A stretch of DNA of 43,403 bases from positions 1-43,403 of the forward strand of contig CANRNV010000009.1 in NCBI GenBank assembly GCA_947632125.1. Direction: 5' to 3'. The translations under genes and the position numbers were made by a program. The notes beneath the pieces were generated by a model. The model did not search any database. It saw only the letters and a program-made list of their open reading frames with translations, and was not told where the DNA came from. Shown in pieces: positions 34,501 through 42,455 of this stretch. The first letter of the stretch is position 1. Each line of letters begins with the position of its first letter. Origin of the DNA: an uncultured Clostridia bacterium (GTDB taxonomy: Bacteria; Bacillota; Clostridia; Christensenellales; Pumilibacteraceae).

Positions 34501-36699
34501 TTCTTCTGCAAGACCGAAACCATCGACTTCGTTATAAGCAGTAAGGTCGTTAAGTTCACTGCGGCTAAGGGCAAAGACAGCACCACCGGCAAAGACAAGA
34601 AGTCTACGCCCGTGGATTATATCATCACCAAGTACAGCGACGGCGTGATCACGCTTAAACCGTTCTCTTCGGGTGAGGAAAGAACGATCTACTACGACGT
34701 GACCGGCGACAGCATCAAGCTTACCAAGGACGGTGACGTTTACGCTATCCGTCCGTGCGAAAAGGCAGCCGAAGTGTCCGATCTCAGGGGCACGTTCAAG
34801 AACGCTACCCGCTCGTTCATCTTCGACGGAACCGCCGAGGTTGTAGGCGTAGAGGGAAAGACCAACTATCAATACATCGTTAAGTCGTTCAATAAGGATG
34901 AGGGCAAGATCGTCTTGTTCGCAGGCGGAACCGAGGATGATATCGAATTTACCTACGATTCCAAGACGAGCACTCTTACCGCAGACGACGTATACACGCT
35001 CGACAGCAAACTTCCCGTTGGTCTTGACGGAACGTATAAGAACAGCGGCGGAAAACAAATCGTCATCTATATGACCGGTATTGTATTCAGCGGCGGCACG
35101 TCCTCGGAAAACGGCAGTTTCGCTATCGTTTATAACGGAAAATCAAACGGCAAGGATGAATTCAAGGCTGCACCGGATAACGAACGTTACCAAGACTCGT
35201 TCTATTTTACAGTCGAAAGTGACGGCTCATTGACAATTACCCAAGGTACCCCCGCAGGTCCCTTTACCAAGGAGCAAACAGCCGAGCCCGAACCCGAGCC
35301 GGAAGAGCCGACCGTTAAACTTCCCGACGGACTTACCGGTGACTACTACTTTACCAATATGATCCTTACATTCGACGGAACGGTAAAGGTTGCAGTGAAG
35401 AACGTGGACGGCACGCAAGCCGAATGGACTATTATTGAGTGTACTACCGAAACGAGTGGCGCGACCATTAAGCTCCAAAAGGCAGACGAAAGCACGATCA
35501 GCTACTTCTGGAACAACATAACCAAAAATTTGTGCAATGCGAAGTCGCATGGCGCTACATTAGCAACAATGAAACCCGCAAATGTAGTTACGACGTATCC
35601 TATGCGGGGTGTGTACGAGTACAAAACGTCGTCTGCAACCGAAACGTATACGTTTGACGAGACCGGCTATGTAATATACTACAACGGAAGCTATAATCAG
35701 TACTTTGTAAGTGCATACACCGAAGCCGACAATATAGGTACAATATCTTTCTATAGGTGCAGCGACGGTAAAACTGTTTCGCCTTATACGTACGACAAGA
35801 CGAAAAACACCTTTACAGCCGGCTCCAGAATCTACACACATGTTGGCGACGAAGAACCCGAGGAGTCCGCATTCCCCGACCTTAAAGGTCTTGACGGCGA
35901 CTACTTCAGCACCACAAGCTTGTGGAAGTTCGAGGGCGTAAAGGTTACGATTACTCCCGTTGATGGCGTTGCCGCAAGCTGGACAATAACAAAGTCCAAT
36001 GGCGAGGGCGAATTCACGCTTCAACCGGATGCCGGTTCCGAAGCCGTGCAAGAATTGTATTACGATAAGGACAAGAACCGAGTTATGAAAGCGTCGAGCA
36101 AGAACGGTGAGTGTGTTTGTGTAAGGATGCCCGAAACTACGGTTGAGGTTTCCGCCCTTAAAGGCTGCACGTTTTTAAGTACAGACGGGGGAAACAGAAT
36201 CGTCTTTGACGGAACACGAGTACTTAGATATACAATAAGTGGATCTCGTGCAAGTTTGAATGGTCAGTATTACGTTACGTCCTACAACGCGGATACCGGT
36301 TTGATGAAAATGATATCCGCTCAGACGGGCAATGAAACGTCGCTGACAGCCAAAGCGGATACGACCGAATTCAATTTTGCCAATAAGGATTACAAAAAAG
36401 AGGGTTCCAAGGAAGAAGAACCCAAATTCGATGTAAGCCAATTGCCCGACTATATCTTTGGTAAGTATACTAATGGCAGTGACTATATCGAAATAAGAAG
36501 AGATGGAACCGCTACTTTCAGCCGTAAGGGTTATGGCGTAAACGGTGAATGGGTTATTGTAAATTGGGACGGAGTGGAAACTCTTACCATGAACCAAGTA
36601 TCCGGCGGAAGCTTTACGGACATGAAGTTTTATTGGAAACAAGAGTCCGGTAAAACAATCCTTACTTATGACCAACGTAATTATACCAAGACAGCTTAA
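31546..36699 (+). CDS. giant modular surface lipoprotein
   Basis: 1717 residues. A lipoprotein signal peptide ends in LLAC, with the lipidated cysteine at C23, so the protein should be anchored outside the membrane. Two CxxC pairs (C54/C57 in CTICGYWFDKDG, C88/C91 in GKCTVCGA) form a zinc-ribbon-like head. A Pro/Asp linker follows (DPDNPDNPDEP). The rest is roughly fourteen degenerate beta-rich modules of 80-110 residues, each opening like LPxxLxGxY and then a YxFxGxxV strand (for example LPADLKGEYIS, LPDGLTGDYYF, LKGLDGDYFS, LPDYIFGKYTN). There is no sortase motif or membrane tail. A second Glu/Pro linker (EPEPEPEEP) lies near two-thirds. It resembles large repetitive surface proteins; ligand unknown. 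It is driven by the promoter in the candidate invertible segment. Confidence 0.85.
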   Translation: MKKIFLPIVFCVLMAISSLLLACTPIGEHTHNLVWKDDVAATCVKDGIRGHNVCTICGYWFDKDGNKIDEEDCVIDATGEHTFKDGKCTVCGATDPNWTGGGGEDPDNPDNPDEPTELAWLHGEWQEEVETDAVKPWTVTFDGKELKISFYRDDELQVVTAASFEAEGDDKVIFTIPNGSEGQEFSIVKLSDRRITLTYGNDTKKTLVKQGEPENPDTEYAIGMREVVKAGFALDKYENVSSGMYFDFGSDRIEVGKQIDINYSYYDASSTPAKLVTIKGVHNIKEATLLSTGTAYIIIEGVSSEGNRNRLSWSGPAITKDVLDWMGTNGRADIAWINYNDDHVLHDVDHTAFSLTGGEYEFPEATKDIEGVWEFVGDVGGDRVETEMAINVEDNTVTYTETTTYGTAGLSPKTSSLNGYFDSAIECKDNSGHTFFMMEVKFPTTQGTKWFRYNPYNSKLIEGPVGSYKVFEQPNPNRPIPFAGALPADLKGEYISTADGKYVFTGKNVVFAPASGDAVSYVVTKLEDGTSDTTRKITLAVADDKKTTIVLTYDLIANTLTNGEKVYKGEELFVTPAENVPETLVGTYEYVGDNSNLSYVFDNDENYKVTRTEVSGEYIFFYATAYDATSKTLTLTEVHDLETGHIINTDGKTPEVVKMVYDETEKTVTVKGESADLDKVFKESAANLAAKVPEDISGTYYIEGKAKYIDIIEFNVVLKGFAPTADKKIDGEYGIYAFDVESGVLTLKAKNASETEEYVTLTLTDKKFTYGSETFTKGRPVNFTGEFYSLDAKYTINGNEITEEKVDGTTTVYVISDEKEEKATYGDKHYGWAISATEKEGTATLPMWYDYIIDACRTRSTVVNVTYIRKTPSSTAGVPSASQGTYFNITKSGTGSAAKYTESKLTVTFTTGDHAEGTIVCGTNRYFIDRYDDANKQIIAKFGSTEYKFAYDATKPDEIKDTSNKVYTRDYAITSLPAALQADGSFFCKTETIDFVISSKVVKFTAAKGKDSTTGKDKKSTPVDYIITKYSDGVITLKPFSSGEERTIYYDVTGDSIKLTKDGDVYAIRPCEKAAEVSDLRGTFKNATRSFIFDGTAEVVGVEGKTNYQYIVKSFNKDEGKIVLFAGGTEDDIEFTYDSKTSTLTADDVYTLDSKLPVGLDGTYKNSGGKQIVIYMTGIVFSGGTSSENGSFAIVYNGKSNGKDEFKAAPDNERYQDSFYFTVESDGSLTITQGTPAGPFTKEQTAEPEPEPEEPTVKLPDGLTGDYYFTNMILTFDGTVKVAVKNVDGTQAEWTIIECTTETSGATIKLQKADESTISYFWNNITKNLCNAKSHGATLATMKPANVVTTYPMRGVYEYKTSSATETYTFDETGYVIYYNGSYNQYFVSAYTEADNIGTISFYRCSDGKTVSPYTYDKTKNTFTAGSRIYTHVGDEEPEESAFPDLKGLDGDYFSTTSLWKFEGVKVTITPVDGVAASWTITKSNGEGEFTLQPDAGSEAVQELYYDKDKNRVMKASSKNGECVCVRMPETTVEVSALKGCTFLSTDGGNRIVFDGTRVLRYTISGSRASLNGQYYVTSYNADTGLMKMISAQTGNETSLTAKADTTEFNFANKDYKKEGSKEEEPKFDVSQLPDYIFGKYTNGSDYIEIRRDGTATFSRKGYGVNGEWVIVNWDGVETLTMNQVSGGSFTDMKFYWKQESGKTILTYDQRNYTKTA

Positions 36700-36832
36700 C
36701 CTTTGAGAGTGTACAAAAGACAGTAAGGGAAATTACATCGTTTGGTGCTTGTCCGAAACAGTAGGGAAAGACATCAATTGGTGTAAAGCCCGAAACATTA
36801 AAATTGCATATGAAGCCTTCTTTTTAGAAGCG

Positions 36833-36861
36833 AAAGGGTGGGGCTGTTGCCTCACCTTTTT
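36833..36861 (+). terminator. intrinsic terminator after the lipoprotein gene
   Basis: AAAGGGTGGGGC (36833-36844) pairs with GCCTCACCTTT (36849-36859), with wobbles, followed by T. The arms resemble those of the terminator at 301-337. The 133 bases between the lipoprotein stop and this hairpin hold nothing recognisable. Confidence 0.7.
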
Positions 36862-36871
36862 GCTTTGGTGT

Positions 36872-37196
36872 GTTACTTTTTTGAAAAAAAGTAACCAAAA
36901 AACTTTTGAGGGCGCAAACTCGGAAAATCCTTTCCTCGTTTGCGCTCAAAATTTTCTTGTGTACTCTTTTGCAATAACATTTTATCGGAGCGAAGCGACA
37001 CTGCTAAAAGAGGCGCCCTTTGGCTCGCCGCTATAATATTTCGCTCGCTTGCGATACTTGTACGCAAGCGAAGAGGAGCAGGCAAGCATAAACGGCTTGT
37101 TTGTGAATTTATTCACAAACAGCCGCAAAGCGCAGCCTGCGACGAGGCTAAGGGGAGCCGGCACAGCTAAGCGATAGCGTGCTGTGACTGAGGGGG
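36872..37196 (+). repeat. composite palindromic interspersed repeat, copy B
   Basis: Same order as copy A: an 11-bp T/A hairpin (36872-36882 with 36885-36895), the spacer CAAAAAACTTTT, a GC-rich dyad (GCGCAAAC with GTTTGCGC), the block from CGGAGCGAAGCGACACTGC (36986), and the end hairpin with GCTGTGACTGAGGGGG. Between AGGCGCCCTTTGG and AAGGGGAGCC this copy has about 115 bp with further hairpins: TCGCTTGCG (37045-37053) with CGCAAGCGA (37063-37071), and an 11-bp stem (37098-37108 with 37111-37121) nested inside GCAGGC/GCCTGC. Confidence 0.75.
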
Positions 37197-37214
37197 ACCT
37201 TACGATAACACGTT

Positions 37215-37440
37215 AAGGCGAAACGGCGCGAATACAGAAAAGCAATGTAATGTTTGCTGCCAACCCGCCCAAGCGAAATGGAGAAAGGAAAGGAACGTAA
37301 TGCACAACCCGCCCACAAAAGTTTTTATTCTGCTTTTTACAAAAAGCAGACGCTCAAGCGAAACGGGGAAAGGAAGGAAACGCAATGCACAACCCGCCCT
37401 CAAAAATTTTTGCTCTGCTTTTTATAAAAAGCAGAAGTTT
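37215..37440 (+). repeat. 85-bp tandem repeat with hairpins
   Basis: Two 85-bp units start at 37271 and 37356 (AAGCGAAATGGAG and AAGCGAAACGGGG). A shortened unit begins at 37215 and a trace of another (GAACGAAACGG) near 37455. Each full unit carries AATGCACAACCCGCCC and ends in a hairpin, CTGCTTTTTACAAAAAGCAG or its TATA-loop variant. The array directly abuts the rpsL promoter. Confidence 0.8.
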
Positions 37441-37465
37441 TTTACAAAAAAGTGGAACGAAACGG

Positions 37466-37495
37466 TTGACATAGGGTGGACAAATAATGTAGAAT
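37466..37495 (+). promoter_or_regulatory. promoter of the str operon
   Basis: A perfect TTGACA (37466-37471) and TAGAAT (37490-37495) have an 18-base spacer. A leader of about 110 bases leads to AAAGGAGG before rpsL. A small GGCT/AGCC hairpin is in the leader; no known S12 or S7 binding structure is recognised. Confidence 0.7.
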
Positions 37496-37611
37496 AATAG
37501 ATACGTCGGTTTTTGATATTCCGGCGCAGTCCTCAAAGGGGCGGATGTGGCTAAAAAAGCCGAAAGTCGCTTATTGGGGCAAGACTACTAATAAAAGGAG
37601 GTAGAGTAATA

Positions 37612-37983
37612 ATGCCAACGATCAATCAGTTGATCCGCAAGGGAAGGGAGAAGGTTCAGTATAAGTCGCTCAGTCCCATACTCGAAAACAATCCCCAAAA
37701 GCGTGGCGTATGCCTTTCGGTAACGACCACGACCCCCAAAAAGCCCAACTCGGCACTACGCAAGATAGCGAGAGTAAGGCTTGTAAACAAGATGGAAGGT
37801 ACTGTTTATATTCCGGGAATCGGACACAATTTGCAGGAACACAGTGTCGTGCTAATTCGTGGTGGCAGAGTGAAGGATTTGCCCGGTGTGAGATATCACA
37901 TCATACGCGGCACGCTTGATACAGCAGGCGTCGCCAAGCGCAAGCAAGCCCGCTCGAAATACGGTGCAAAGCGTGCTAAATAA
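37612..37983 (+). CDS. rpsL: 30S ribosomal protein S12
   Basis: 123 residues, the usual short form. S12 lines the decoding centre. Conserved stretches include [38 protein letters not shown] and PGVRYH. The lysine positions classically altered in streptomycin resistance are lysine here. A strong AAAGGAGG precedes the ATG. It is the first gene of the operon rpsL-rpsG-fusA. Confidence 0.98.
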   Translation: MPTINQLIRKGREKVQYKSLSPILENNPQKRGVCLSVTTTTPKKPNSALRKIARVRLVNKMEGTVYIPGIGHNLQEHSVVLIRGGRVKDLPGVRYHIIRGTLDTAGVAKRKQARSKYGAKRAK

Positions 37984-38032
37984 TAAAGACAGCCGCTTGC
38001 CAAAAGAAAATCAATAAAGGAGGACTTTAATT

Positions 38033-38503
38033 ATGCCAAGAAGAAGCGGAGTTCCCAAGCGCGACGTTTTGCCCGATCCGAAGTACAACAGCAAGGTAGT
38101 CACCAAGCTTACCAACCAAGTAATGGTCGACGGCAAGAAAGGTATAGCGCAATCCATAGTGTATGACGCTTTTGATATTGTTAAGGAAAAGCTCAGCGCC
38201 GAGCCCATGGACGTATTCAAGCAAGCCATGGACAACGTAATGCCCGTGCTCGAAGTAAAGGCAAGGAGGGTGGGTGGATCTACGTACCAAGTGCCCCTTG
38301 AAATCAAGCCCGATCGCAGACAGACGCTGGGAATAAGATGGATCGTATTGTATGCTCGTAAGCGCAGCGAAAAGACCATGAAGGAGAAGCTCGCCGGCGA
38401 GATCATGGACGCATACAACAACACCGGCGCATCCATTAAGAAGAAAGAAGAAATGCATAGAATGGCGGAAGCAAACAAGGCGTTTGCTCATTACCGCTGG
38501 TAA
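38033..38503 (+). CDS. rpsG: 30S ribosomal protein S7
   Basis: 156 residues, standard length. S7 nucleates assembly of the 30S head and contacts the E-site tRNA. Typical segments are [40 protein letters not shown] and [19 protein letters not shown] lies before the ATG, 49 bases after rpsL. Confidence 0.98.
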   Translation: MPRRSGVPKRDVLPDPKYNSKVVTKLTNQVMVDGKKGIAQSIVYDAFDIVKEKLSAEPMDVFKQAMDNVMPVLEVKARRVGGSTYQVPLEIKPDRRQTLGIRWIVLYARKRSEKTMKEKLAGEIMDAYNNTGASIKKKEEMHRMAEANKAFAHYRW

Positions 38504-38520
38504 GAGAGAGGTAATAAAAT

Positions 38521-40635
38521 ATGCCCAGACAATACAGCTTGAAAAATACAAGAAACATCGGTATCATGGCGCACATCGACGCAGGTAAAACCACGACGAC
38601 CGAGCGTATTTTGTTCTACACCGGCAAGGTGCACAAAATAGGCGAGGTGCACGAGGGCGCGGCGACCATGGACTGGATGGCACAAGAGCAGGAAAGAGGT
38701 ATAACCATTACCTCGGCGGCAACCACCACTCAGTGGCGTGTGGACCGAAGCCCGTCAAGCAAGGAGCCTCTTACGAGGATAAACATCATCGACACCCCGG
38801 GTCACGTCGACTTCACGGTCGAGGTAGAGCGTTCGCTTAAAGTGCTCGACGGAGCGGTGGCGGTGTTCTGCGCACGAGGCGGCGTTCAGCCCCAATCCGA
38901 AACGGTTTGGCGTCAGGCGGACAAGTACGGCGTACCCCGTATGGCGTACGTCAACAAGATGGACCGCGACGGCGCAAACTTCTTTAACGTAATGAACATG
39001 ATGGTCACCCGTCTTAAAGCAAGACCGGTGGCAATACAGCTTCCCATAGGCTCGGCGGACACCTTTGTAGGCGTTATCGACCTCGTCACAATGAAGGCGG
39101 ACATCTACAAAGACGATCTCGGAACCGTTATGGAAGAGGAGGACATCCCCGCAGAATATGTGGATCAAGCCAACGAATACCGGGCTAAGCTGCTCGAAGT
39201 CGTTGCCGAGTCGGACGACGCCTTGATGGAGCGTTTCTTCGAAAACGAGGGAGCGGACTTCACCGTCGAGGAGATCAAAAAGGCCATTCGCAAGCTGACC
39301 ATCGAGATGAAAATAAACCCCGTTACGTGCGGCAGCTCGTTTAAGAACAAGGGCGTGCAAAAACTGCTCGACGCCATCGTCGACTATATGCCCTCGCCGC
39401 TCGACATCCCCAACATCAAGGGCAAGACCCTCGACGGCAAGGAAGAGGAGCGTATCACGGGCGACGACCAGCCGTTTGCAGGTCTTGCATTCAAGATCAT
39501 GGCGGACCCGTTCGTCGGCAAACTTGCGTTCTTCCGTTGTTACAGCGGAACGCTCGACGCAGGCTCGTACGTGCTCAACTCCACCAAGAACAAAAAGGAG
39601 CGTATCGGACGTATCCTCTTGATGCACGCAAACAATCGTACCGAGATCGAAAAAGTCTACTCCGGCGACATCTGCGCCTTTGTCGGACTTAAAGATACGA
39701 CCACGGGCGACACGCTTTGCGATCCCGACCATCCCATCGTTCTCGAAAGTATGGAATTCCCCGAGCCCGTCATAAGGGTCGCTATCGAACCCAAGACCAA
39801 GGCGGGTCAGGAAAAGATGACCATGGCTTTAATCAAACTTGCCGAGGAGGACCCCACCTTTAAGACCTACACCGATCAGGAAACCGGTCAAACCATCATC
39901 GCAGGTATGGGCGAACTTCACCTCGAGATCATCGTCGATCGTATGCTTCGCGAGTTCAAGGTCGAGGCAAACGTCGGCAAGCCGCAGATCGCTTACCGCG
40001 AGGCTATTCGCCGCAAGGTGGACGCCGAGGGCAAGTACGTGCGTCAGTCGGGTGGTAAAGGTCAGTACGGTCACTGCAAGATCTATATGGAACCGCTCGA
40101 ACCCGGCTCCGGCTACGTGTTCGAGGACAAGACCGTCGGCGGCTCTATCCCCAAGGAATACATCCCCGCTATCGACAAGGGTATCAGGGAGGCTCGTATG
40201 AGCGGCGTCCTTGCCGGCTACGAGTGCGTGGACTTCAAAGTCACCGTTTACGACGGCAGCTATCACGAGGTCGACTCGTCCGAAATGGCGTTCTCCATCG
40301 CAGGCTCGATGGCGTTCAAAGACGGTATGCGTAAGGGCGACCCCGTCCTTATGGAGCCCATTATGAAGGTGGACGTCACCGTCCCCGAGGACTATCTCGG
40401 CGCCGTCATGGGCGATATCAACTCGAGGCGCGGCAACTTGCTTGGTATGGAGATAAACAACGGCACGCAGGAGATCCATTCCGAGATCCCGCTTTCCGAA
40501 ATGTTCGGTTATGCGACGACGCTTCGTTCGCTCTCGCAGGGCAGAGGCGACTACACCATGACTTTCGACCACTATGCCGAGGTTCCGAGGTCCATTTCGG
40601 AAAAGATAATAGGCGAAAGAGGCAAGAAAGATTAA
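38521..40635 (+). CDS. fusA: elongation factor G
   Basis: 704 residues. EF-G is the GTPase that drives translocation and, with RRF, ribosome recycling. GTPase motifs are [10 protein letters not shown] (G1), [11 protein letters not shown] (G2), DTPGHVDFT (G3) and NKMDRDGA (G4). Domains II to V follow in the usual order; [11 protein letters not shown] and the end segment SQGRGDYTM are typical of domains IV and V. It begins 17 bases after rpsG with AGAGAGG upstream. It is a canonical EF-G, with no sign of the specialised EF-G2 type. Confidence 0.97.
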   Translation: MPRQYSLKNTRNIGIMAHIDAGKTTTTERILFYTGKVHKIGEVHEGAATMDWMAQEQERGITITSAATTTQWRVDRSPSSKEPLTRINIIDTPGHVDFTVEVERSLKVLDGAVAVFCARGGVQPQSETVWRQADKYGVPRMAYVNKMDRDGANFFNVMNMMVTRLKARPVAIQLPIGSADTFVGVIDLVTMKADIYKDDLGTVMEEEDIPAEYVDQANEYRAKLLEVVAESDDALMERFFENEGADFTVEEIKKAIRKLTIEMKINPVTCGSSFKNKGVQKLLDAIVDYMPSPLDIPNIKGKTLDGKEEERITGDDQPFAGLAFKIMADPFVGKLAFFRCYSGTLDAGSYVLNSTKNKKERIGRILLMHANNRTEIEKVYSGDICAFVGLKDTTTGDTLCDPDHPIVLESMEFPEPVIRVAIEPKTKAGQEKMTMALIKLAEEDPTFKTYTDQETGQTIIAGMGELHLEIIVDRMLREFKVEANVGKPQIAYREAIRRKVDAEGKYVRQSGGKGQYGHCKIYMEPLEPGSGYVFEDKTVGGSIPKEYIPAIDKGIREARMSGVLAGYECVDFKVTVYDGSYHEVDSSEMAFSIAGSMAFKDGMRKGDPVLMEPIMKVDVTVPEDYLGAVMGDINSRRGNLLGMEINNGTQEIHSEIPLSEMFGYATTLRSLSQGRGDYTMTFDHYAEVPRSISEKIIGERGKKD

Positions 40636-40663
40636 ATTTTTTAATCAAAGTGCCTAAAATCGT

Positions 40664-40692
40664 TTGTTAAATTCGCAAAAACATTGTATAAT
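40664..40692 (+). promoter_or_regulatory. internal promoter for tuf
   Basis: TTGTTA at 40664-40669 and TATAAT at 40687-40692 have a 17-base spacer. The leader of about 80 bases includes a GAAGC/GCTTC hairpin. It gives tuf expression independent of the upstream operon. Confidence 0.7.
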
Positions 40693-40778
40693 TAGTAGGA
40701 AGCAAGAATAAAAGCTTCTTATTGCAGAAAGAATTATTTTATAATCAAAAAATCAGATTTTATTGGAGGAATTAAAAT

Positions 40779-41981
40779 ATGGCAAAGGCTAAATTTGACC
40801 GTTCGAAGCCGCACGTAAACGTCGGTACTATCGGACACGTTGACCATGGTAAGACCACTCTTACCGCCGCTATCACCATGACGCTTGCCGCCAAGGGCTT
40901 GGCTGAAAAGATGCGTTATGACGAAATCGATAAGGCGCCCGAAGAGAAAGCAAGAGGTATCACGATAAATACCGCTCACGTCGAGTATCAAACAGAAAAG
41001 CGTCACTACGCTCACGTCGACTGCCCGGGTCACGCCGACTACGTAAAGAACATGATCACCGGTGCAGCGCAAATGGACGGTGCGATCCTTGTCGTTGCAG
41101 CTACCGATGGTGCAATGCCCCAAACCCGTGAGCACATTCTTCTCGCTCGTCAGGTCGGCGTTCCCAAGATCGTTGTATTTATGAACAAAACCGACCTTGT
41201 CGACGATCCCGAGATCATCGACCTCGTCGAAATGGAAATAAGAGATCTTCTTACCGAGTATAACTTCCCCGGCGACGAAACCCCCATCATCAAGGGTTCC
41301 GCTCTTAAAGCTTTGGAGGCTGCTCAAAACGGCAATGCCGACAGCCCCGACTGCAAGTGCATTTTCGAACTTATGGACGCTATCGACTCGTATATCCCCG
41401 CTCCCGTTCGTGACACGGATAAGCCGTTCCTTATGCCTGTCGAGGACGTATTCACCATCACCGGTCGTGGTACCGTTGCAACAGGTAGAGTAGAGCGTGG
41501 CGTTATCAAGGTTCAGGATCCCGTCGAAATCGTAGGTATCAAGCCGACCAAGACTTCGGTCGTAACCGGTATCGAAATGTTCCGTAAGTCGCTCGACTTC
41601 GCTCAAGCAGGCGACAACGCAGGTATCCTTCTTCGTGGTATCGATCGTAAGGACATCGAGCGTGGTCAGGTCGTTGCTAAGCCGGGAACAATCACCCCGC
41701 ACACCGACTTCACCGCCGAGGTTTACGTCCTTAAAAAGGAAGAGGGCGGTCGTCATACCCCGTTCTTCGATGGCTATCGTCCGCAGTTCTATTTCAGAAC
41801 GACCGACGTTACCGGTACCATCAAGCTTCCCGATGGCGTGGAAATGGTTATGCCCGGCGATAACGTGTCCATGACCGTTTCGCTTATCCACCCGATCGCT
41901 GCCGAGCAAGGACTTCGCTTCGCAATTCGTGAGGGCGGACGTACGGTAGGCTCCGGCGTCGTAGCTAAGATAATCAAATAA
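40779..41981 (+). CDS. tuf: elongation factor Tu
   Basis: 400 residues. EF-Tu delivers aminoacyl-tRNA to the ribosome. GTPase motifs are [10 protein letters not shown] (G1), [12 protein letters not shown] (G2), [12 protein letters not shown] (G3), NKTDLVDD (G4, a variant of the common NKCD/NKVD) and GSALKALE (G5). Domain II ([17 protein letters not shown]) and domain III ([12 protein letters not shown]) are complete. GGAGGA lies 8 bases before the ATG. The gene has its own promoter after fusA and ends at a strong terminator. Codon use is more uniform than in its neighbours, as expected for a highly expressed gene. Confidence 0.98.
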   Translation: MAKAKFDRSKPHVNVGTIGHVDHGKTTLTAAITMTLAAKGLAEKMRYDEIDKAPEEKARGITINTAHVEYQTEKRHYAHVDCPGHADYVKNMITGAAQMDGAILVVAATDGAMPQTREHILLARQVGVPKIVVFMNKTDLVDDPEIIDLVEMEIRDLLTEYNFPGDETPIIKGSALKALEAAQNGNADSPDCKCIFELMDAIDSYIPAPVRDTDKPFLMPVEDVFTITGRGTVATGRVERGVIKVQDPVEIVGIKPTKTSVVTGIEMFRKSLDFAQAGDNAGILLRGIDRKDIERGQVVAKPGTITPHTDFTAEVYVLKKEEGGRHTPFFDGYRPQFYFRTTDVTGTIKLPDGVEMVMPGDNVSMTVSLIHPIAAEQGLRFAIREGGRTVGSGVVAKIIK

Positions 41982-42000
41982 TTTCGACCTTTTATGGGTT

Positions 42001-42033
42001 CAGCCGCAGTTTAATCGCTGCGGCTGTTTTTTT
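42001..42033 (+). terminator. strong intrinsic terminator of tuf
   Basis: CAGCCGCAG (42001-42009) pairs perfectly with CTGCGGCTG (42018-42026), followed by seven T. It ends the str region. Confidence 0.95.
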
Positions 42034-42043
42034 GTAAAATGAA

Positions 42044-42066
42044 AACCCCGCCATAGTGGCGGGGTT
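42044..42066. repeat. short perfect palindrome
   Basis: AACCCCGCCA (42044-42053) and TGGCGGGGTT (42057-42066) form a perfect 10-bp stem around TAG. There is no T tract on the plus strand, but AAAA precedes it, so it could terminate leftward transcripts. Confidence 0.6.
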
Positions 42067-42088
42067 CAGTGAAGGTTAACCGATGAGG

Positions 42089-42117
42089 TAGACAAAAAAC
42101 TCCGTTTGTTGTAGAAT
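42089..42117 (+). promoter_or_regulatory. candidate promoter before the 19-codon ORF
   Basis: TAGACA (42089-42094) and TAGAAT (42112-42117) have a 17-base spacer. The left arm of the inverted repeat at 42100-42113 lies inside this promoter. Confidence 0.4.
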
Positions 42118-42161
42118 AGGAAAGACCTGCCGGTCAAACCTAAAAAATACAACAAACGGAG
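42100..42161 (+). promoter_or_regulatory. 14-bp inverted repeat spanning promoter and ribosome binding site
   Basis: CTCCGTTTGTTGTA (42100-42113) and TACAACAAACGGAG (42148-42161) are perfect inverse complements separated by 34 bases. The spacer holds a small GACC/GGTC hairpin (GACCTGCCGGTC). The right arm overlaps the GGAGG ribosome binding site (42158-42162) of the ORF at 42171. If transcribed together it would hide this site; if the promoter at 42089-42117 is real, it is more likely a DNA-level element. Confidence 0.6.
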
Positions 42162-42170
42162 GATATTAAA

Positions 42171-42230
42171 ATGTCAGAAAAACAAAATAATACCGAAAAT
42201 AGTCCACAAGGTAAATATCATTGGGGATAA
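42171..42230 (+). CDS. 19-codon small ORF, peptide or truncated gene start
   Basis: It encodes MSEKQNNTENSPQGKYHWG and then TAA. GGAGG at 42158-42162 is 8 bases before the ATG, a strong site for such a short frame. The peptide is polar with an aromatic end (KYHWG). It could be a real small protein, a leader peptide, or the first codons of a gene whose body was deleted, which fits the decayed surroundings. I do not recognise it. A terminator follows at 42271. Confidence 0.35.
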   Translation: MSEKQNNTENSPQGKYHWG

Positions 42231-42270
42231 AATTCAATAAATAAAATCTCAATAACAGCAAGTTTGGAAT

Positions 42271-42305
42271 AAAGAGTAGAGAGAGTTTCTGCTCTTTTAT
42301 TTTTA
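42271..42305 (+). terminator. intrinsic terminator after the small ORF
   Basis: AAAGAGTAG (42271-42279) pairs with CTGCTCTTT (42289-42297), with one wobble, followed by TATTTTT. GTTTGGAATA occurs on both sides of it (42262 and 42311), a short direct repeat. Confidence 0.6.
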
Positions 42306-42389
42306 GTGAGTTTGGAATATAAGCACTGCCGAAATTTTATGAATGCAATAGATGCCAAAAGAAATTTGAGTAAGATGCGGCAAAATACC

Positions 42390-42418
42390 TTTACAAAATG
42401 AGGAGAAAGTGGTACAAT
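42390..42418 (+). promoter_or_regulatory. promoter of the DtxR/MntR-type regulator
   Basis: TTTACA (42390-42395) and TACAAT (42413-42418) have a 17-base spacer. The start would be near 42425, immediately before the dyad GTTAAGACTAAC (42426-42437). Confidence 0.65.
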
Positions 42419-42425
42419 AAAATAA

Positions 42426-42437
42426 GTTAAGACTAAC
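42426..42437. promoter_or_regulatory. operator-like dyad at the regulator start site
   Basis: GTTAAGACTAAC has GTTA/TAAC arms and resembles half-sites of DtxR-family boxes (TTAGG..CCTAA type). Its position over the transcription start suggests autoregulation. A related dyad lies at 42817-42832. Confidence 0.4.
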
Positions 42438-42455
42438 AAAATCGGAGGCAAAGAG

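Noticed and set aside
33697-35058. 453-codon open frame antisense to the lipoprotein gene
   Set aside because: The plus strand has a signal peptide, ribosome binding site and modular protein; the antisense frame shows no motif.
37215-37440. CRISPR-like array
   Set aside because: The repeating unit is 85 bp with similar content throughout; there are no short conserved repeats with unique spacers and no cas genes.
37496-37611. Ribosomal-protein leader or riboswitch before rpsL
   Set aside because: Only a weak 4-bp stem is visible; no known S12 or S7 leader structure could be matched.
40734-41909. 391-codon open frame antisense to tuf
   Set aside because: A shadow of the biased codon use of EF-Tu.
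42218-42451. 77-codon minus-strand frame between the small ORF and the regulator
   Set aside because: It spans a terminator and the regulator promoter; no ribosome binding site or motif.
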